Made by a program: the position numbers and the translations under genes | Shown: in pieces, positions 57,330 through 64,000 of the stretch | How the letters are laid out: each line of letters opens with the position of its first letter | Numbering within the stretch: position 1 is the stretch's first letter | The notes under the pieces: generated by a model | The model's input: only the letters and a program-made list of their open reading frames with translations | Database searches by the model: none | Told to the model about the DNA's origin: nothing | Assembly (NCBI GenBank): GCA_958295665.1 | Contig: OY282558.1 | Location: 65,894,789 to 65,958,788 of the forward strand | Source of the DNA: Tipula vernalis | Taxonomy: Eukaryota; Arthropoda; Insecta; Diptera; Tipulidae | DNA: 64,000 nt | Direction: 5' to 3'

Positions 57330-58131
57330 CATTAGTAAAATTATTACAGATAAACTATAGATGATAAGTTGGAACTTAATAGAATAATAAGACATAAATT
57401 TAAGAAAATATACAACAATCTCAACAGACATAAACCGTGGGACACGTTAGGAACAGCATAGAAATCTAGGAAACCTAGATGCCGAGGATCTACATATAAT
57501 TAGCAGTTCGATGAACCAACTAATCGACGCAAACGAGACACTAAACGACAGAAAAATTCAAACAATTACGATACAGTAAATCGAGCGTTAAAAAATAATA
57601 CAATAGCCAACTGAGTAGCCTTAACGGAAATAGAAATGCTGGCCACAATAGTAAACATAGACATCCAAGATGCAATAATCAGAACGAATGTGGAACTGCC
57701 AAGCAGCAAAATTATTTCGCTTAACGAAACCATCCAAATAAAAAAGACCATATTAATTAACTATACTATACGTGACCAAAACTGGAATAAGAGAATTCAA
57801 CTGCAATGCTGGTATTAACATTGATCATCAATAACGATCATAAAGGACTATCCACAACACCTCATAAAACGCAATCATGTACTGTTCACAAAAACGAAGT
57901 ACATACAATAATTTCGTACAAAGACATTCAGACATACTAGAATTCAACGACGATTGTATTAAACCACTGGTGTTGGGGACCAAAATCCATTGCAATGTGA
58001 CATGCGATCCTGACACAAAGATGCAATTCATCTCAGATGGCAAACTCTTAGTAAATAACGCAAAAAACGAAACTTTGCCCTCAAACGGGGAGGAGTTGTT
58101 CAATCAACAGATTATACATAGCAAAACGTAA
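57330..58131 (+). pseudogene. env: Errantivirus env-like relic
   Basis: Pieces in several frames resemble the C-terminal half of insect errantivirus envelope proteins: a GNLDAEDLHII segment near 57475, a coiled-coil-like stretch around 57636-57740, and an extracellular Cys region with DDCIKPLVLG and ISDGKLLVNN at 57950-58060. There are stops and shifts throughout, and the ends of the gene are missing. An intact protein of this class is a membrane glycoprotein. The last frame runs into the putative LTR. The assignment rests on pattern resemblance, position before a polypurine tract, and the adjacent primer-binding site. Confidence 0.55.
58081..58093 (+). promoter_or_regulatory. Putative polypurine tract
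   Basis: caaacggggagg lies immediately before AGTTG, the kind of start seen at errantivirus LTRs (AGTT...). Confidence 0.5.
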
Positions 58132-58199
58132 CTCGCTACACCTGTAAGGTGTAAGGTTACTTAGCGAGAATGGTGACTATAAATTGTGAAACCTATAAC
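58094..58199 (+). repeat. Putative short or internally deleted errantivirus-type LTR
   Basis: The segment starts AGTTG and ends CCTATAAC, directly followed by a primer-binding site. It contains a nested stem (ctcgcta/tagcgag at 58132-58138 and 58162-58168 around acacct/aggtgt) and ctataaat. At 106 bp it is far shorter than usual errantivirus LTRs, so an internal deletion is likely. Confidence 0.5.
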
Positions 58200-58217
58200 T
58201 GGCGCAACCGGTAGGAT
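58200..58217 (+). promoter_or_regulatory. Primer-binding site (tRNA-Ser type)
   Basis: tggcgcaaccggtaggat starts one base after the LTR end. It resembles the TGGCGCAGTCGGTAGGAT site of 17.6/297-type errantiviruses. Confidence 0.65.
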
Positions 58218-60364
58218 AAAGTGTAGTAAAATGAAGTGTAACAGTGTATAAAGTTATTGAATAGAAACTAATTATAACAGTGAATCCGTCAGAATAATTT
58301 ATTTAAATTATTTCAAATTTTTATTGTGATAAAAAGTGACATTTCAGGTTGAAGGTTTTTACAGCCGTGAAGAGTAGAGATTCCGCCGATTCATCACCTC
58401 GCTTATTACACCTTCGGACCAGCAAAACGACAACCAAAATTGGTAAGAATTTTTTTATTGTGTTTGTTAAATTGTGGAACCTATAACCAAAGAGAATAAG
58501 ATATAAAGAGAGATAATTTGTATGAGCGAAAAATGTATGAGAAATTCAAATCCATATTTACATAAATAATTTTTGCATTATAAAGAGATGAATATATAAA
58601 ATATAACTGTCCCTATCTATACTTTCAATTTCATATGCAGAAAATAAATATTATCGTTTGTACAACATTATTTTCGACAAAAAGACGACAGCCATACTCC
58701 AAATCAAAACAAAGAATTTATTGTTTTGTTAATTGTTTGGTTTAATCAAGGAGAAACAGGTACTACAACAATAAGCTCACATATCTGTTTCTGTATTATA
58801 TCGCAATCATATTATAAAATGGAACAGATCTAAACCAAATCTAAATACGAATTTTATTTTCTGTCGTAAGTAGAACGGTCATTGACCTTTTATATTTTGA
58901 AGATCATACACCTTATGTATCATTTGTTGCCTATTCTTATCCAATTGAAATTAAAATTTTAGAATTGCGATACTTGCGAAATGCAACATTTTATTTATCA
59001 TATTTTATACATAAACAAAAATTCCTTGTAAAAAAATTCCTTCTAAAATTCAAGGAAAAATCTAAATTTTAAAAATGTTGTCAAGAAGGGTCATCACAAT
59101 AAAGCCACATTTGGAAATGCACGAGAATGAATGAAAATAATTAGTAATCGAATATGTAGTCGACATTTTTCAAATATCGGTATAAATAATTTGAAATTTG
59201 TCGAAAATTTCAGTAATTCAAAAATGTATTTAAATGTTAAATCTCCATTTCAAACATTACAAACATTTTAAATTAGTTTTACAAATTTCAAAGTTCATTC
59301 TGCTTTCTGCTAACGAAGCCCCCCTTATCATCGGCCAGTCTACCAGGTCGCTACGGAATACAGGGGTCTACAGCCACGCCATAAGTGGCAAGACCACGAA
59401 CACTACTTCTGCAATTCGACAACGGACTTAATACTGCAATCACCGACGAACTCCTCCATACTCAGCACCACATACCACCTTTCGCCGCTCATTACACCGT
59501 AAATAAAACTCTTTAATTAAATTTCATAACACGGTTAAGGATAAACATAACTTTATTTAAAATAAAATGTCAATAATAAAAAAAAATAATAACATGGGTT
59601 TGACAACACCAACAGACCTAATTAACAACTACTCCGATTAAGATTATTTGTGTTGGTTTACGGAATTACAAAAAAATTGGAATATGATTGGATATCAATA
59701 AAAAAACAGAAATTTGTAAGTAAACTGTTTTTTGTGGGACAACCCAATAATAAAAAAAAACTTCCGGAACCTTCCAAAGAGTTTTCTTAGTTCGCGACAC
59801 CTACATGGATTAAATGATTGATTAATTATCGCCTTATGAGGGTGGCATCGAACTTTGTTGTCGGGTTACCCTTATATATAATCATAAATTATAAAATTAA
59901 CTGACTCTAGGGATGGACCCCTCCAACCACAATAAGTGGTCTCGATCTCAAGCGTCCCATTCTGTCCGGTCTCCCTCTAGCCTAGGTGGAATATCCTACG
60001 ATGGCGTGTTTCGTCGAGTTTTTTTTTCTTCTTTATTTTTATTATTATTAAGGTACATCAAAATTTTTCGGTTTACACTTTGGAACCGAACAAATGCTTC
60101 AAGATCGACTGGTACCTCAATTGGTAATTGGATCTTATGAATATCGAGGAAAATTGATATCTTAAAACTTTCCTCTATCGACAAACATCTCACGAATAAT
60201 CGAATAATCGATATTTCAATAGATAAACCCAATATGAAATTTAAGCGGATGACCAAGATTATACTGCACACATGGGCCTATACGAATATCATAGTGTGAT
60301 GTTTGCCGATAGGAGAAAGTTTTCTTATACATGGATAAGATTAAATTTTGAAATTGTGAAACAT
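58218..60364. other. Leader-like and non-coding sequence
   Basis: 58218-58450 could be an errantivirus leader and includes a splice-donor-like ttggtaagaat at about 58439. At 58469-58487 the LTR end sequence aaattgtggaacctataac recurs without a primer site. No gag follows. The rest to 60364 is AT-rich; a GC-richer block at 59310-59480 is not recognisable. Confidence 0.45.
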
Positions 60365-60530
60365 TGTCGATTAATAGGGTTAACGCTTTGATCCGTTATT
60401 ACGAACTAATTTTCCATTGTGCATATGCCACAGGTCCATACATAAAATTAATCAAATCAAAAAATGGTAATTCAGCATATTTTATTAACTCAAAAAAGCA
60501 TCAATATTACGAATATGTACATACTACATT

Positions 60531-61156
60531 TCAGTTCACGGACACAAATTCAAATTTGAAGCCAAATCCAAATTTCGTCTTTTCCATTCCGAATATACCT
60601 TGTGTAAATAAACCGAAAACTTTCCACGTTCCAATCGGTAAAGATGGTGGCAAATCGATTAGTACGTCTACCGTTTGACGCTCAACCGGCCATATGTCAC
60701 CTACCTTTGGCGGGCACGGTACAAATAATTTAGTCATATTGTACCAGAAACGGGATGGATTCACCACTTCCTTACACATATCTAGAACATTCAATCGAAT
60801 TGGGCCTTCATTCCACGTCGACATTGCGTAAAACTGCGTTGATATTGACATTTGTAATGGCAGTTTGGGGTCCATCGATTTTAGGCACTTGAAATGACCA
60901 TCCATAATAATATTATCATCATCGACTTGTTCAAAAATGAGGTTATCTAAAGAAAATTGCTCCATAGCTGCATGATACGTTTATCGATTTCGTACGATAA
61001 AAATTGATCGTCAAGAATTACACGACATTTTTTTGACTAAATAGAAAACATCAAAAATATCAAAATCAAGCCATTCTAATTGGAATGTTCATAACTTACC
61101 TCATTAAAATGAAGTAAATTCAAATAAAATGTTAACATCATGAAAATTAATTTCAT
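60531..61156 (-). pseudogene. Small secreted protein, class B copy 5, one-base deletion
   Basis: Exon 1 (61156-61100) is intact with ATG and MKLIFMMLTFYLNLLHFNE. Exon 2 (61036-60531) is 506 bases, one fewer than in copy 3. The missing base lies just after the codons for EIDKR near 60976-60982, so the frame from the true start reaches TAG soon after. The downstream frame (from MEQFSLDNLIFEQ at 60965) is otherwise conserved, with KCLKSMD, DMCKE and CPPKVGDIW. Probably a young pseudogene; a sequencing or assembly error is the alternative. Confidence 0.85.
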
Positions 61157-61273
61157 TTTCCTTCTTGACTATGATCGGTTCAATCTTATAAATTCAGGTT
61201 AATTTAGCGGCGCTACTCAATTTAGACTGAGAACAAGAGATTGGAAAAATATCGTTTAATTGATTGCAATACG

Positions 61274-61280
61274 TGTTTAC
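61274..61280 (+). promoter_or_regulatory. Conserved TGTTTAC motif upstream of class B copy 5
   Basis: In gcaatacgtgtttacttgcta, about 118 bases upstream of the ATG. Confidence 0.35.
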
Positions 61281-61831
61281 TTGCTACAGGGCTACTTAAA
61301 ATAATATCAAACAATAAATCAACAATAAACAAACAACGCTATTTATTAACAGGAAATGATTACGCGAATAAATTATCAGTCAGTTTTAAGTTTTAAATTC
61401 TTAACTGTGTACATAATATATCTACACACATAGTAATGAATGGTGGGCCAACAAGAATTTCACCATGTTGGATAATGTCAATGATTTCTTTGATAAAGGT
61501 TCGATGGTCATGTGATTTGATGGGTTACCTATAGACCTTGATATATCCCGTGCCGGGATATGGGAATAGGTGATGGTGATCATTGAAATAAATTAAAAAT
61601 GGGTTCAAAGAAAAGGTTGAACCTGTCTGTAGTGACCACCAGCAAACGGTTTTATTTATCCAACATGAATAGACTGGTAAATTAGCCTTAGCCACATATA
61701 ATTAGTTTAGAAAATAAAAAAAATGAGGCCTCTAATGAGGCTATTAACCGACCCGTCACTGAATTGGCCCTTTACATGTTAGTCACAATACGCATACTTA
61801 ACCACTTGATCTTTTCCAGCGTACACAGCAA
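61281..61831. other. 5' flank of class B copy 5 and non-coding DNA
   Basis: No gene or repeat recognised beyond the flank shared with copies 3 and 4. Confidence 0.5.
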
Positions 61832-62921
61832 TCAGCATGGATCAAGGCAAACATGATCAAATGCAAGAATTGAAGATCTTCTTGCATTTGGATTGTTGGC
61901 ATCTGGTCTTAAATAGATCAACAGATCCCTCTCTATTGGAGGGTCGCCATCATTATTTCTAAAAACCGCAGCAACTTCGTTTGCAGCTACTGGGTTATTA
62001 TATCGTCTCTGATCTGATGTTGGATCTTGACGAATAGCCATCATTATGTTGGGAAAACCCCCAACCCCAAGGTCCTCATCTTGCTCTTGTTCAACCTCAT
62101 AAAGGATTTTGTGGGCTATTGCATACTGGTTGTTGTCTTTCAACCAAGCATCAAGTTCCAACATTAAATCTTTTGAACAATTAGTGTTTCCAGGATTTTC
62201 CATCCTAGTCCTGGTAGCTTCCTGAGCATCTAAAACATAGAGCTGAGCATACTGTCGTTGTTCACCTATAGCAGGGTGCAAGGGTTCGGGCTTTACGGTA
62301 AATTTGCCCATGTATGCGAAAGCAGTAAGGGACATGTCCAGGGGGAGGAAAAACAGAAGCTCCTATCGACACAAATCCAAGCGCACTGTTGAAAGAGCGT
62401 ATATTTGCCAGAACATTTTTAGATTCATCAGAATTTCCTGTAGTTCCGCTTAAAAGCTCTTGAAAGCGTACAGGGTACTCTCTCAGAGGTAGCAGTACTA
62501 CTTTGCCTTTAGCGCAACAGTTAAACTTTTTATTTGTTGGGCGTTCTCCATGAAAATGCTTGGAGTTGCAAAACTCACAAACAGCATCCATGGGCCCACA
62601 ATAGCGCTCAGGGACTAATAACTCATCATCAAAACAATTGATGGCGATTTCTTGGGCAGTCAATGCCCCACGTCTCATTCTGTTTTGTTTATATTGAGAT
62701 ACTTGCATAAGGTGGCGAGTTCTTGCCTCAGAGCTTTCATTAGCTCTCATTGCTGCCTGTCTTGAACTTTCTGCCTGCCTGTGAGAATTGTTAGAAATTT
62801 GTTCACCAGGAAGGCTACTTTGGGCCTGTGAATCTCGTGCAGATGCATCGCGTCTTCTGTTTCGACCCAACTCAAGGCTGCCCAAACCCAAATCATAAAA
62901 GAAATCAAATTTAATTGTCAT
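61832..62921 (-). pseudogene. Helitron Rep N-terminal region (relic 3)
   Basis: The minus strand from 62921 shows an Arg/Ser/Ala-rich N-terminus (SSEARTRHLMQVSQYKQNRM), a Cys-rich block VCEFCNSKHFHGERP and FNCCAKGKVVLLPL, and FRIHGQIYRK. After a one-base shift near 62285 it continues LHPAIGEQRQYAQLYVLDAQ, DLMLELDAWLKDNNQYAIAH and RRYNNPVAANEVAAVF, ERDLLIYLR. It stops at about 61832 before HUH and helicase. Only one frameshift is evident, so it is the least decayed Helitron piece here, of yet another subfamily. Confidence 0.88.
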
Positions 62922-63159
62922 TGTTATTTTGGTACGTTAAAGCCTGATCAATAGAGCCCGAGGTTTCCTTAAGTTTATTGTTATTATTATATATCCAATC
63001 ACTTCAGAGAAATCTTTAAGTACGTAAATCATTCAAAGAAATTATGTCTAGTTGTTAGTTTCATTCTCGTTTTCATTGGTTGCTTTGGTTTACTTGATGG
63101 TTTCGATAGAAAAAAAATGTAGAAAACCCCTAATTGTCTAATGCTGCCATCTTAAAGCT
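62922..63159. other. Non-coding flank of Helitron relic 3
   Basis: No recognisable feature. Confidence 0.5.
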
Positions 63160-63580
63160 TTAGGATACAAAATTTTATATTTTTCAATTCCTTATGATGC
63201 ATTGAAATGCCGTTATAAAATAAAAATAAAAAATAAATAAATAATGTAAAACGTCCTTGGTGAGAATCGAACCCGAATTTTTTTGGAAATGATAAAATAT
63301 CGAATGAAATAATTTGCTGTATCAGCCTAAATGTTGATTACCAGTTTTACAAAATTTATTACATCCTCATAGTTTTACAATACAAAATTTTATGTTTTTC
63401 AATTCGTATTAAACCAATTAAATGGCGTTATGAAAAAAAATATTTTTAAAATTAATATGGACTTTATGAGCATCGAACCCGAAACGTTTTCAGTAAGAAA
63501 ACGAAGCTTGTTGTTACTATGTCATTGTCAAATCATCGACACCTATATCACTTAGGCAGGCTACTGAGGTATAAAATATG
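63160..63580 (-). repeat. Two diverged tRNA-like/SINE units in tandem
   Basis: Each unit has acaaaattttat.tttttcaatt followed by a minus-strand B-box-like GGTTCGATTC (63273-63264) or GGTTCGATGC (63479-63470), 206 bases apart. Both read CGGGTTCGA in a T-arm context. Probably two tandem copies of one tRNA-derived repeat; A boxes are not clear. Confidence 0.5.
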
Positions 63581-64000
63581 AAGATGTAAATTGGAAATAC
63601 TATATAAGAAAAGCACTAAAAAGTGTTTTTATGACCTTTGACCTTGAAGGAGGTCATAATTTCAAAATCGAAGGAGAATGGGGCCGCTTAGATTTTTTTT
63701 GTGGTATTTAGAGCTATAGCATGAGGCTCTAGGACATTGGGAAGTAATTTTCCATAACAATATTAGATATTATTGAAAATTTAGTACAACCTAAGGATCA
63801 TATATAATAGATTTTAGTAGTTGAATATCAAAAGCCAATGGAGAAACCTCATTTGTGTGTGTATTATGCCCATACGAATATTTATTAAGAATTTAATTTG
63901 TCTGTCTGTAAATCAATTGATTTTTTCGGCTTTTATATAGACAAATATATTAATTGTTCATGGCAATCCCAATATTTTAGATTTGGTAAATCAGAAAAAT
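63581..64000. other. Non-coding stretch
   Basis: AT-rich, with a short imperfect palindrome around tgaccttgaaggaggtca at 63634-63655. No gene. Confidence 0.5.

Overview
The window looks like nuclear DNA of an insect, most likely a dipteran. It is AT-rich, has spliceosomal introns of about 60-75 bases, and is packed with decayed transposable elements of kinds common in insects: Ty3/gypsy, BEL/Pao, an env-bearing errantivirus-like relic, Jockey-, LOA- and R1-type LINEs, Tc1 and mariner, several Helitrons and a Crypton. The species call is inference; no rRNA, conserved single-copy gene or intact tRNA is present to fix it.

The only convincing host genes are five paralogues of one small secreted protein of about 187 residues, all on the minus strand. 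They fall into two classes. Class A (43-739 and 15545-16242) has three exons, and both copies are intact. Class B (50336-50962, 54920-55550, 60531-61156) has two exons. Of these, only the copy at 54920-55550 is fully intact: the first has lost its ATG to ACG and the last carries a one-base deletion. All five start with a 19-codon signal-peptide exon followed by a phase-0 intron. They look like a locally duplicated, birth-and-death family, weakly like DUF1091/ML-type secreted proteins, that has been forced apart by transposon insertion.

Layout: 1-1087 class A gene 1; 1.8-6.8 kb Ty3/gypsy element 1; 7.3-8.0 kb Helitron relic; 8.8-9.7 kb Jockey-like LINE; 9.9-10.3 kb LTR; 10.6-14.9 kb nearly full-length Helitron with a 700-bp foldback element inside it; 15.5-16.6 kb class A gene 2; 17.2-18.1 kb diverged repeats; 19.6-22.6 kb Helitron; 22.6-28.5 kb Ty3/gypsy element 2, split by a Crypton at 26.58-28.24 kb; 28.6-29.2 kb LINE; 30.3-30.85 kb 174-bp tandem repeat; 31.0-31.5 kb Tc1; 33.2-38.7 kb Ty3/gypsy element 3; 39.6-40.3 kb degenerate CAACTC repeat; 40.7 kb SINE; 41.4-41.8 kb foldbacks; 42-45.8 kb nearly featureless DNA; 45.9-48.8 kb LOA-like LINE; 50.3-61.2 kb class B genes interleaved with mariner, BEL/Pao, R1-type LINE and an errantivirus-like relic; 61.8-62.9 kb Helitron on the minus strand; 63.2-63.5 kb two tRNA-like repeats.

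The most interesting object is the Crypton. It has exact boundaries inside a gypsy integrase, all visible tyrosine-recombinase residues, only one in-frame TAG, and a roughly 140-bp imperfect palindrome exactly at one end. No element here looks fully functional, and I found no CRISPR array, operon or bacterial sequence.
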